A stretch of DNA of 64,000 bases, from the NCBI GenBank assembly GCA_945859605.1, contig OX243815.1:39667959-39731958 (forward strand). The letters run 5' to 3'. The notes beneath the pieces are model-generated. The model did not search any database. It saw only the letters and a list, made by a program, of their open reading frames with translations, and was not told where the DNA came from. Numbering within the stretch: the stretch's first letter is position 1; the number at the start of each line of letters is the position of its first letter. Shown here piece after piece: positions 11,413 through 23,700 of this stretch. The stretch is from Lumbricus rubellus. Taxonomy: Eukaryota; Annelida; Clitellata; Crassiclitellata; Lumbricidae. Made by a program: the position numbers and the translations under genes.

Positions 11413-11643
11413 ATTGTGTATATATATGTGTGTATATATATATATATTATGTATAATTATATATGTATATATATATATGCATTGTGCGCATAAGTGGTCA
11501 GTAAAATGCATGATCTGTGAGGTAAGGGTAAAAAATAGGATTTACTTGTGTACGTAATAATATATGGATGGCCTCAAATAAAATATTGATTCTCTAACCA
11601 GCTGTTGAATTTGATATTATGACGTCGTCTGTTCTGTCTGCAG
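10613..11643. other. Gene-free stretch or 5' intron of sacsin-like gene 2
   Basis: No upstream exon of the sacsin-like gene could be proved. An 80-codon open frame at 10778-11020 has no recognisable family. A (TA)n-(TG)n-(TA)n microsatellite runs from about 11361 to 11478. Confidence 0.45.
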
Positions 11644-11735
11644 ATGAATTCAACCGTGGAATCATCTTGCCGACGATAATAAAGCAGCTGAAATCGATTC
11701 TGCAGCAGTATCCCGATGATGGGCAAATACTCAAG
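11644..11735 (+). CDS. Sacsin-like gene 2, first visible exon
   Basis: Acceptor TCTGCAG (to 11643), donor AAG/GTCGGT. It encodes [14 protein letters not shown] then [16 protein letters not shown], the helix that precedes the first ATP-binding N-box in sacsin repeats. It enters in phase 1, so at least one coding exon lies upstream. Confidence 0.88.
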
Positions 11736-14700
11736 GTCGGTCTGTCATTGTTGCTTTTACTGGTTCAACTTGAAGCTGGCTGTCCAATTCCGAATAATAT
11801 GTTTACCATTTTTCCTTGATGTAACCTACAACCGTGGCTGGGCTGGGAGCGCCTCTGAGACTTCTTGAAGGGGCGCTATATAAGTTTTCGGAATGAATGA
11901 ATGAACCATAATAGACAGTGTTGTGTATTTTGTAGAGTAGGCCTAAAGTATTGGCCCTTTAACAAAATAGCAAGTCAAGCAGAAATGTACACAGCATGTG
12001 GTTTGAGACTGAAGAATTCGTTTAGACCGCTTCAGCAGCAGCAGAGTTAAAACAAATTATCGGGAATGAATCACAGCTGTGGGTCTGCATTGCTTCATTC
12101 GGTATACATGGAAATTGGTCTTAATTTCACTTCATCTACTTGATAGACATTCCGATGTTATTGTCTGCTCAGTGAATTGATTCAATCGCAACCAAAGTGT
12201 CATTAGATTAGCTCTCAAAGTTCACAGTTAGCTTAGGCCTATACACTTTTTAAAAGTTCCATAGATTGTTTCCTTTCTCCATAAATATTAGGCCTGTGAC
12301 TTCTGCACGTCTCTGACTGACGAACAATTAATTCAGAGCATATACTTAATCTAAATGACGTAACAAAAACAGACTCAATTGCATTTAAATTAACATTAGA
12401 ACAATGGAAATCGATATTCGTGGAAACGTAAATCTGCTGCAGTTGCTAACACGTCAGTTGCGTTATGCAATTGAACCTATTGTAATGAATCTCAACAGGA
12501 GCTCATTCAGAATGGCGAAGATGCAGGAGCTCGTAAAGTCATCTTTCTCCTTGATGCAACATCTTACCCTGCTCGACAGGACAAGCTCCATCATCCAGAA
12601 CTTGCTCCTTATCAGGCAAGAGCTCTTGTATATGTTTTTATGTATCGTGATATTTTCGTTTACCGGAAAATTGTTTTTCTTCCCCCCCCACCCAACAATG
12701 CCCTGCCTCCACCTGGCGGCTCCCCAACCGCCCGCTACCCCACCCCACCCCACTCAATCGCGCCCAACCCCCAACCTCATCACACTCCGACTTCCTAACC
12801 GGTACGCTAGGGTGGTCCTGAAAACTAAAAGTTGTTATTTTCCTGATGGTACCATCCTCATCTGTTACCTTGGGGGTCATTGCATAATTACGTAACGCAA
12901 AAATTGACCGTTTTTCACCCACCCACCCACCCTGTAACGCTTCGTAACGCTTCCCTTCACCCACCCACCCACCCTCCCCAGCGTTACGTAACGATAGTCA
13001 CGAAAGATCAGTTAAGATTTAGGCCTATCAGACCTATAGGCCTATGCGAATTCGTATTTATAATTCATCATTTTCATAGCGAATTTAATGTGTATTATAA
13101 TATGACAGTAGACTAGGCTTAAAATATACAGAATGTTTTATTTATATAAATGATCGACAGTCATGCCTGAACTGCAATTTTCTTAAATTTTAGCCTACCT
13201 CAAGAATAAAATTTTACACACTGCTGAAAAGTTTCACGGACTAAATTGCTCATTACTTTTTTCAAAGCGTTACGTAACGTTTAGCTGCCCCCCACCCACC
13301 CACCCCCGTAACGTTTCGTAACGTTTTCAATGACCCCACCCACCCACCCTCGAGCGTTACGTAATTATGCAATGACCCCTTGCCTTAGAAATGAAAAAGA
13401 GAATTTTTCAAATTTATTCATTGATGTTTAGAGGTCGCTCTATGCTCACAACTTTTCTCTATTTGCGAAAATATTGCTATTAATAATGGCGAAAAAGTAA
13501 CAAATCAGCATATCAAACAAACGTCACAGACTATATAAAATAAATTAAAAAACTGAACAATGTGGAGTTTTTGTGGACTCTAAGAGACTGAGTGATGAGC
13601 AGACCTATTAAATATTGACATAAGGTCAGTCATTTAGTCTTAAAGTAATAGAAAGTTAGGCCTACTGCAAAGGCTTCAATTTAGCAAACAATAGCTGTGC
13701 CATGATTTTAGAGAGTTTTTGACTGCTGGAGTCACAGGAGTAGCACAGACTTCTTTGCATGCGGGAACTGAGCTCGGTGTTTGATGCAGTAGTATCGAAG
13801 CACATTGCTTTGACTCTGTCTGCCAACCCCCGATCCTTCAACACACTCACAACAGCTTCACTGGTTCCTTCGCATGTGCCACGATTTAACTTTGGCACTC
13901 CAAGTAACTGGTCCACTTCATATCCCGAGACCAGTATTGGCAATCTATCAACCGACTCCGTTCCAGTAATGTCAGGGAGAATTTTTCCATCCCAATGTAC
14001 AGTTAGAGGTACTGGTACACCTCGCTGACTGAATCCGAGTTTAATGCTGCCATTGATCTGACGCCGATTTGCAATCCTGGCTCTGCGAATTGAGGTTCGA
14101 CTGATTACAAGCACCGCAACATCATGCCCCAGGCTTTGTGCCCTCGCTGCAAGTAAATATGTAGCATCTCGGTCACTCCCATTTTTGCGGTCGAGAGCTG
14201 ACGCTAACTCCGGTGAAATCATGTTTAAAGGTTTTTGCCTCTTTATGGTATTGGAATGTTTTTGCCTCTTTATGGTATTTGAAACATCATATTCAGCATT
14301 ATCATCATCAGAGGAGACGATACTGCCTGTCTCTGTATCTAACAGGTGCACTGAATATGACGTGGCATTGTCACGCCTTTTCTTGCGCTCTTTCTCCAGG
14401 TGATGCAGTTTGTGTTCTGCCATCTTCCTTCTCTTCCTACGTTCTTCTTTGCCAGCCAGTATTTTGTCCACTCCTGCCATGTATCCCTTCCTATCTGTAC
14501 GCTGATCAGTTAAGAATGAGCGATCTTCTGGGATTTTAATGAGAATCATGGCATTTGCATGCGCTATGTCAAACAGTTTATCAGTGTCCACCTGAAAATT
14601 GGTTTCATTTGTCATTTGAGCTGTGGTAACTCGTTTTGAGTTCTTCTTCAGTTTAATCCATGTGTCAAACACTTGCTCCAGTTTCTCAATAGCATTTCTC

Positions 14701-17700
14701 TCTATGGTCGTTGGGATGCTAGCCGTATTCCACAAGTTTAGCACTTCCCGGACAGCACACCTTGCACTTTCTCTAACCGTCTTTTTAAAGACCTTATGCT
14801 GGTAAAAGAAAACCGACAAAACCTGGCGCGTTGTTGGAAGTTTCATCCCTGGTAGCTTGTCATAAACGTGGCCAACGAGCCATAGGCTACTTCAGATGCG
14901 TTCCGCATCTGAATTATTGCTGATTTGCTTGCACTAAGTGTACTTGCCACTGAAATTAAGTAACAATAGAGTCAATGTCACTATGATAATAAACAATAGC
15001 GTTAAAGCCAAGTATTTCAAATTGGATAAAACTTTGACGTCATTTAGCAACAAAATTACAAATAAATCATTTCCTATTTCTTTTTTAATTAAAAATCTAC
15101 TATTCTACAAATTAATTTTGAAAATAATTAATAATGGTTGTTAACTTTTGATACTTACTTTGAAGCAATCGCAGGTGTGCATTATTTGAGAATATTTGCC
15201 GCCTATTCAATGATTTGTCGTATGTTTAAAATTTAAAAACAAACTGTCATTTTGCAACAGGAAGTGACGTCATAAAACGAATGAAATAAGTAAGTAGATT
15301 AAATTAAAATACAGGTAGATAAATTAAATAAAATCGCAAGTAAGTAACTTGAAATGAATTATTAAAAAGACTAGAAAATGTTGCAAATTCTTGAAAAGTT
15401 GACAGTAATTAATTGACCTTGTAGAGCGACCTCTATAGTTAACGCAATTTCAATAAAATTTGGCAGGAATCATTGTTACATGAAGCATAACAGAAAAAAA
15501 TGGTACCATAATGCATCGGGTAAATTTTATTTTTTTACATGAATTTGAGGACCACACTACCGGTACGCCTCTCGTGATATTTGCGTTTAGGCCTACGGGC
15601 CAATTGCCCCCCCCCCACCCAGCAATACCCTGCGTCCACACGGCCCCTGCGGGACGAAGTGTGTGTTGGGTGGGGCGATGTGGCCTCTGTAGCACTATAG
15701 CTGTCTAGCTGCAACGTTTCAGGTGGAAAACTGTGAAACTATGGCAGCGGAATTGAAATTTATAGCAAAAATTAAGGGTTTCCCCCTCCCCCCACGCTGG
15801 CCCTCGTGGTGGCAGAGATTCACCAACCCCTCCACCGGTGTCCCATGCGTAAACCGACACAGGAGTGAAGGTTTGGGCATGGGACATGTTTGAACACTTT
15901 CTCAATGAACTCTTCAGTCGTCGACGTTGATTATTTAGATTTATTTTGGATATTGGCGTGTTATTCAGGATTCGGCACTGCATGTCTGCAATGACTATTA
16001 CAAAGATAATCTTGTTTAATACTATGCAGGGTCCGGCTTTGTACGTCTACAACGACGCCGTATTCACAACTGACGACTGGAAGGGAATTCGAATGCTAAA
16101 CGACAGCGTCAAAGAAAAGGACCCGATGAAAGTGGGACGATTTGGACTCGGGTTCAAATCCGTCTTCCACATGACTGGTAGGCCTACAGTTAACAAATTC
16201 ACATGTTTGTATGAATGCATGCTTGAATACATGTAGGGCCTGTACTACCCTGTAGGCCCTATGCATGCTGCGTGTGTGCATGACTGTATGCACTAAGCAC
16301 GTATAATATTACAAGCAGAATTACCCGGCGTTTCCCGGGAAATTTAGGTTTTTCGTCTCCAGCCACACCTGAACCCGCTCCCACTTCGCCATTCTCACCC
16401 CACCTTCCATCGGTCCCAACCCGGTCACACTATGGGGTGCCCGGCGTTGCCCTTGAAATTTTGGTTTTTTATACCGGCACCAGTAATGGGGTTTGTAAAT
16501 GTGATTTCGGTTTCACTTTGTGTAAGACAATCATTTGTTTCAGTGCTTTAATGTGAAGAAATTGGCTAAAAATCAAAAGTAGTTTTAAAATCGTGTCAAT
16601 TTTCCAGGAGGGGGCAAGTGCCTCTCTTGCTCCTATGTGCGGTCGCCCATGCCTATGGTTTGCACTCAGGTTACTTCAGCAGACTTAAGCGTTCTTCTTG
16701 TTCATTAGCTTCTTCTTTTTCTGCTCTATGATGACAGATTTGTGCGCAATAAATCTGTCCGATTTGATACTGTCGATCTCTAAAACAAGACTGAGGACCA
16801 TAGGCCTAATATTGTAGGCCTACTTCATGAACAATTCACTTTAACGCCATGGCGTATTAAATGATGCTTGTCATAGGTTTGAAGGCCAACATCAAAAATG
16901 TAGCAGCACCACAGCAAATTTTTCTTTTTTCAGATCTGCCAAGCATCTTCAGCGGAAATGGAGTCGGATTCCTTGATCCACACGAACAGTTCTTCCAAGT
17001 AGAAGAGAACAGAAAAAGATATCCCACATCGTCGTATCTGTGGGACCTGCAGAGAAGTAAGGATGAGATCAGCCGCCTTGAAGACCAGTTCAAACCGTTT
17101 CACCAAGCGCTCTTTGGACTTACGAGTCAAACATTTTCCAGTGGGTACTTTAATGGAACAGTGTTTCGCTTTCCAATGAGAATGGCGGGAATGCATTCGG
17201 AACTATGTGACACGAAATACGATGTTCCAAAGGTACGAGAATTGTTCCGCTCGTTGGAAACGGATGCACACATCATGCTGCTCTTCCTCAAAAGCCTAGA
17301 ATGCATCGAGGTTTATGAGAAAACATCACAGACTGCAAGCCCCACGAAAATCATGTCCATCAACATGGCAGAAAGTCTAAGGGAAGCGGTGAGAACAAAC
17401 AGGCTTCAACTAATCAAGCAGATCGAAGTTCGTAGATCTTCTAATGTTAAAGATTCAGTGTCTCTTATATATCCGTTGAATGTGGAATTCAAGAATCATC
17501 AGACGAATACTCCGAATGTAACTACTCAGTGGATCGTTTCTCAGTATTATGCAGGACAATCAGAGCTAGGCACTGCAAAAGACATCAGCGAAAATCTTGG
17601 ACTGCTGCCATGGGTCGGCGTTGCATTGCCAATCAAAGAAAACTCTGGAGCAGCTTCGTATCTGACGAAACCAAAGGGCCAAATATTCTGCTTTCTTCCG

Positions 17701-20700
17701 CTTCCGCTGGAAGAAACGAGCCCTACTGGATTGAGGGTCCACGTGCATGGTTACTTTGCAGTTGATTCCAACAGGAGACATCTGAAATGGCCAACAGCCG
17801 ATCAGAATATTAATCATCTGACAGACAAAGCCCTGATCTGGAATGAGTTCTTAGTCAACAAATTACTAGTGAAGGCTCTGGTGAAGTTGGCTTTGCATGT
17901 GGCTAATCCAGTTAACAAGTTGAGACATGATCTCATATTTGACATCATTCCCGATCAATTGACACCACAGTGGAAGTACCTAGCAGAAGAATTCTACAGG
18001 CAGCTTCCCAATCTGAATATATTTCATTCGCCAGCTGCAGGTGGACAATGGATGAACAGCATCAATGCTGTGTTTGATAACATCGAAGACAAATCCGAAC
18101 TCCAGGTTCTAATCAGACGCGTTTTACTTTAAAATCAGACGAGGATTGTTTCTGCGCCAAAGTTTCTACAGAAACATTTTGTTAACCAGATAACGCCAAC
18201 ACTCGTCTGTCAATCGCTGAAGAATGTACAGAATGCGATGATCCTTCAGGAGAATGAGAAATTCATTCTCTTGAAGTATTTTCTTGACAACTTTCCACGA
18301 GGTGCTGAACTGATCGGCATGAGACTGCTTCCTCTGGCAGACGGGACTTGGACGGAATTCAAAAAGTTTCAACAAGCGGAAAAGATATATGTGGAGTCGT
18401 CCGATCATCCAAGAACACTTCTTCCAGGCCTGGAGAAAATGTTCCTACGACCGACTGTGTCCATGCTTGCTCAGCTAAAAACCTTGGCATCACAAAGTAA
18501 GTTTTTAAAGCATTGGTACATTATTTATCAATAAACAGGTTATCAGAAACAATTTGAAAATTATCTTGTTTTGAGTATGGCAAACACTCAGTTTTGACAA
18601 GTGTATAGGCCTATTATTACCAACGTTAATCGACTTAGGGTTTGAGAGCTGACCAGCACACGTAGAGTTCAGAACTCTCTAGAGCCATTACTAATAATTA
18701 TATTTTGTCATGTAGCCATTGCATGGACAAAGAAAGTCTCAAATTTGGGCACATAGTTTTATAAAACTATGAACTCAGAAATCCAGCCACACTTTCCTTA
18801 AAATAAGTTCTAATTTCCCATTCTTATCAGTTTTCATTGAGGTTATCTGATTATTTTTGTCAGTCCATACATACATAAATCAAGAACCTGCTGATGAAGG
18901 GCTTTCTCCTTTGCTGTGCCTACTCTCTCAGACTCTCTTCCTAGATCTGCATATGCAACTGTCTCTGCTCAGTCGCCTGTGTCATTTCATTCTCAACTTG
19001 TGACACACCCTTTTCAAATTTCTTATCCACAAGTACCAGTACATAGTCGGACAGAAAGTACAATGCTCTCTGTCTTACGGAATGATATTCTAGATATTGA
19101 CCTCAACTTCACCTGAATGCGGGTCGGTTCCGAAAGCTGGATGTAGCAAATTTAAATGCGAGTAGAAAGAATACCAGTGAAAAATATATGAGTTTAAATA
19201 TCATAGCTGTGATTAATGACATAGTTCAGAATAAATAGAATAACTCGAAGGCTAGTTTAATCGCATCCTTGATTTATGAAGTGAGGAGTTGTTCTTCCAT
19301 GCCTTGGCGATCAGTTAATCATGGATTGCAATGTTAATCATGGATTATCAAGTTAATCATGGATTGCCAAGTTAATCATGGATTACCAAGTTAATCATGG
19401 ATTGCCAAGTTAATCATGGATTGTCAAGTTAATCATGGATTGCAAAGTTAATCATGGATTGCCAAGTTTACCATGGCTTGCCAAGTTAATCATGGGTTGC
19501 CCTACATGATGAACAATTGTATTGCATTGTATTTTCTGTCCTGCAGACGTCACTCAACTCGTGCACCTGCAGCCGCAACATTTCTCCACTCTACTGCATT
19601 CCGTGCTTCCGAGTAACTGGCAGAACAGCAACGAAGTGAACATCAACAGTGCTCCCCTTCTTAACGTCAATTGGCTTAACACGCTTTGGTCATATCTTAC
19701 TCGTTACTTTCCATACGATCTGAGTGCTTTTGAGAATTTTCACTTACTCCCTGTTGGTAACGGACAGCTAATAAAACTTAGCAGAGCAGCTCCGTTACTA
19801 GTAGCAAGTCATTCCGGCTCTCAACTGCCGGCAGATGTGAAGGTGGTAGTGAGAAAACTAGGTTTGAGAGTGATAGATGACCTTTCTCCTTCAGTGAGTA
19901 ACCATCCGAATCTCATTGGCAACTATGTCCTAGCACCAAATGCAAGCAATGTCCTTTCGGCAATGAACAGACTCTTTCAAGCAGGGATGCTATCAGTGTT
20001 ATCGTTGAATGATGCGGAGAAGAAAGTACTGCAGAAATTTCTTTCATCTGGTTTAGCCGGTAAAAGTGGCGTTGTCTCGAACCACGTTGGTCTCCTGTAT
20101 CATCTACCCCTCTTTCAGACAATTAGCGGAAGTGGTTTCAAAGGTTCAGAATTTGTGTCATTGAATTCTGTGAAAATGGCTGCTCAAATCGACATTAGAT
20201 TTCCAGTAGATTTGCCGTATCCCTTCATTGACTTGACGGAAAATCTAGTTCGAGATCTCGCAGTCAATCTACGCGTCGTTCAGCAAAGTGCGGTTCAAAT
20301 ACTGGAAAATCACATATTTCCAGCAGTCAACAGTGGAACGTATGACGCAAAGAAAGTGATAACACTGATGTCCTTTGTCTGTGATAACTTTGCTCGTTTC
20401 CAGAACAACAGTTCTTCCTTCACGTCGAGTGTCAGCAACGTTAGATTTCTCCAGAAGTCCGACGGTCAAGTTGTCACATCGAGAGAAGTATTTGACAGCA
20501 ACGATCAGATCCTGCGATCCCTCTTCGTCGGCGAAGAAGTCTTTGCTGTTGGTGAGTTTGGAAATTCCAAGTACTCTCATATACTTCGCCAACTCGGAAT
20601 GAAAGGACAGGATTCAGTGACGGCAAGTGACTTGCTACGCGTAGCACAGACTCTCAATTCATCCACAAATCCAGATTTAAAATCGGCTCAAACGCTGATT

Positions 20701-23700
20701 ACGTTCATGGAAAAGCATCCAGGTTTGTTGGATGCGTCTGTGCAGTTTTGGGGATGGCAATCATTGTCAACAGTACTCAAGCAATTGAAGTGGGTCAAAC
20801 CAGACTTGTCCAGGCCAACAAACTATCCTCCATCAGTTCCGTTTTTTGGAGACTCGTCTTCAACAAAGCTTGTTTTCCCAACGGAAGTCTGCTCAACACA
20901 GTTTGGATCCGTCGTTGGCTCAGTTAAGTCGACAGTCAACACCAGCAACACACCAAAGGTTGCGGCTGCTTTTGGATGGACAAAGCTGCCAGACGTCGAA
21001 CATGTTGTTCGCCATTTACTGGCCGTTGTTTCCTGCTACACGCCACGAGAAAAGAGCGAATATCAGTTCACCGTGAAGACAATTTACAAAAGCTTGAACG
21101 ATGTGATTAGTACGCATGGAGACACGCTTGAACAGCTGCGAAGTGCAAGCTGGGTTTGGTCTGGAGAAGGTTTTGTTGCACCGAGTAAGGTGGTTAAAAC
21201 GAAACCTTTTATGGACCTACAGCCTCATGTTTATCTACTTCCAACAGATCTAAAAGATTTCACTCACCTGTGGAATTTTTTCGGGGTGCAAGAGAAGTGT
21301 TCTTTGGTCAAAGTTCTGAAGGACATAGATTTTCTGCACAAAAAGACGGTATGCGACAAAACCCAGGTGAAAAGAGACCTTCAGATTGCAGTTGATGTTC
21401 TAAACGAAATATCATCCATGCCGAACAAATCTGATATACTCGACGAACTTCTTGTTCCTATCAAGACGAGCGATGACAGACTGGAGATGAAGACAATCAA
21501 CGACGCTACTTACTGTGACAAAGAATGGTTTCAAAGGGGCTTAGACCTAAACGATCTCGTGGATGACAACATCTTCATTGTGCATCCATTGCTGCCGCCA
21601 GCAACAGCAGAAGCACTGAAGATTCACCGACTCATCAACAGGATATTTGATGCCGAGGAACTTGGCTTCGGTGAGTCGTACGGCCAGTCGGAGCCACTTA
21701 CGAGACGACTCAACAACATCCTGAAAGACTACACGGACGGATTGGCGGTCCTCAAGGAGCTGATTCAAAATGCTGATGACGCTGGAGCGACTGAAGTGAA
21801 ATTTCTGTACGACCAAAGAAGAAATGACGAAGCGAAAACATTACTTCTTGACGAGGGAATGGTAGACCTGCAAGGACCTGCGTTGTGGGCATATAACAAC
21901 GCTGTTTTTACTCCACATGACTTTCAGAGCCTCGTTAAGCTGAGTGGAGCTACAAAAGAAGGGAGTAAGGACAAAATCGGGAAGTTTGGACTGGGATTCA
22001 ACGCTGTGTACAATCTGACAGATGTGCCATCTCTCGTCAGTCAGAACCATGTCGTGTTTCTGGATCCTCACACGAAGTATCTTGGCCGTGCGATTCGCGA
22101 CAAGAGCCGACCAGGACTCAAATTGGACATCATGAACAATCGAAGACAATTGAAACTTCTGACTGACCAGTTCAAACCGTATAAGGGAATCTTTGGATGT
22201 GACGTCAGTGTTGATTCAGCGATGACGTCATATCCAGGCACTCTCTTCAGATTTCCACTAAGAACTCCACAGCAAGCGAGCACCAGTGAAATTTGCCAGA
22301 AGTGCTACAATCATAAGGAAATGATGCTTTTGCTCGAATTACTGAGTAAATCAAGTCATCACCTGTTGCTCTTCACTCAACATGTGCGGAAAATCTCTTT
22401 ATTCCACTTGCCTGACAATTCCAATCCTACTCAAGGCATGAAGGAATGGTTCACCAGTGAGAAAAGCCTTGAGCAGACAATTAGGCCTTTAATCGCGACC
22501 AATAATGGGAAGCAGGAATACTCGAGTGAACTAGAACGTCAGTGTTCTTTTTTGAAAGTCGTTAACAAAGTTCTGAGTGAGACGGCAAGTAACGGTAGCA
22601 TCCCAAAGGTAGAATCTTCACTTGTTGTTAAGGTGTCGTGTACACATTCAGAGGACTGCCCTAAGACGTTGAAATCGAATCCTGAGTATTCGGTAAGTCA
22701 TTGGTTGGTAGCGTCCTGCCTAGGAAGGGGGACCTCGTTGGAAATGGCCAAATGCAACAAGGACCTCACTCCTGTTGGCGGAATTGCAGCTAAGCTTAGG
22801 AAAACCGCTGAAGGCTTTGACCCCATCAGTCTGGTGTCATCTGGAAAAGCCGCTCAGGAAGACGAACACGGACTGTTGTTCTGTTTCCTTCCTCTTCCAA
22901 TCCGCTCCTGTTTTCCAGTCCACATCAACGGTTCCTTTGCGCTGACTTCCAGCAGAATGCACATCTTCGAAAGTACCGTGACAGACAAGAGAGATGAACG
23001 TGCCGTGTGGAATGAGGTGCTCGTCAAAGATGCCATAACAGAAGCCTACCTGATTCTGATGGAAGACTTGCTAAAGGTCTGCACAGATTGCTGCTCTTAT
23101 ATTCTTTGGCCTGTGCACAAGTCGTTGAAGGAGGCAGGTTCGCTGTCCTTATTGACTGAAACCATGTACAACAGAATTTTTGATGCAAGTGGGCCACGAA
23201 TAGTGAGACGAGATGATGGTCGTCTGCTGTCCATGACCGAATGTCGATACTTAGAACAACAATTTCGACAGGCACCGATCGGTTCAACGGCGTTGAGAAT
23301 ATTCACAGAAATGAAGTCTTTAGACTTCGAAGTGACCGACATTCCAGCAAACGTGTACGCAACCGTTAAACTTACTTCTGCATCCGCAAAACTCGAGGAA
23401 AGAATGGTCACAAAGGCTGCGTTTTATGAGCAGTTCTTTCTTCCCAGAGTGGACACTGCAGATGTGGATGGACGAGATTCCCTTGTGCTGAATGCTCTCT
23501 TCGATCAAACCTTGATTGGTCTGCTTAAGGATGTGGCTTGTATTCCAGCGAAGCCGAGTGGAACACTGAAAATGCCGTCCATGCTGGTCGACCCTTTGTC
23601 ATTTTTGGCTGTGCTTTTCGAAGAAGAAGAGGACGTCTTTCCAGATCTGAAGCCTACCTTCAACAGAAAGGTACAAGACATATATCGGAAGTTGGTTGAA

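Larger units (their letters stand above)
12808..15559 (-). mobile_element. DNA transposon with transposase-like ORF and apparent 9-bp target duplication
   Basis: The left end TAGGGTGGTCCTG and the inverted right end TAGTGTGGTCCTC match at 10 of the first 11 bases. A perfect 9-bp direct repeat CCGGTACGC flanks them (12799-12807 and 15560-15568). The interior holds a 394-codon antisense ORF (13662-14846) and a nested palindromic MITE (12873-13379). A 9-bp duplication is classic for MULEs and 8 bp for hAT or P; the superfamily is not settled by eye. Confidence 0.68.
12616..16029 (+). other. GC-AG intron of sacsin-like gene 2
   Basis: The 3414-bp intron begins GCAAGA and ends ATGCAG. It hosts a DNA transposon (12808-15559) and, on both sides of it, directly repeated C-rich sequence (about 12640-12760 and 15570-15655) sharing a GTGATATTT(T/G)CGTTTA start and a CCCACCCA(A/G)CAAT core. 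Confidence 0.72.

Noticed and set aside
12616..12626. GT donor at 12626 for the first N-box exon
   Set aside because: It would insert ARAL before GPAL and break the PYQGPAL motif conserved in sacsin repeats; the GC donor fits better.
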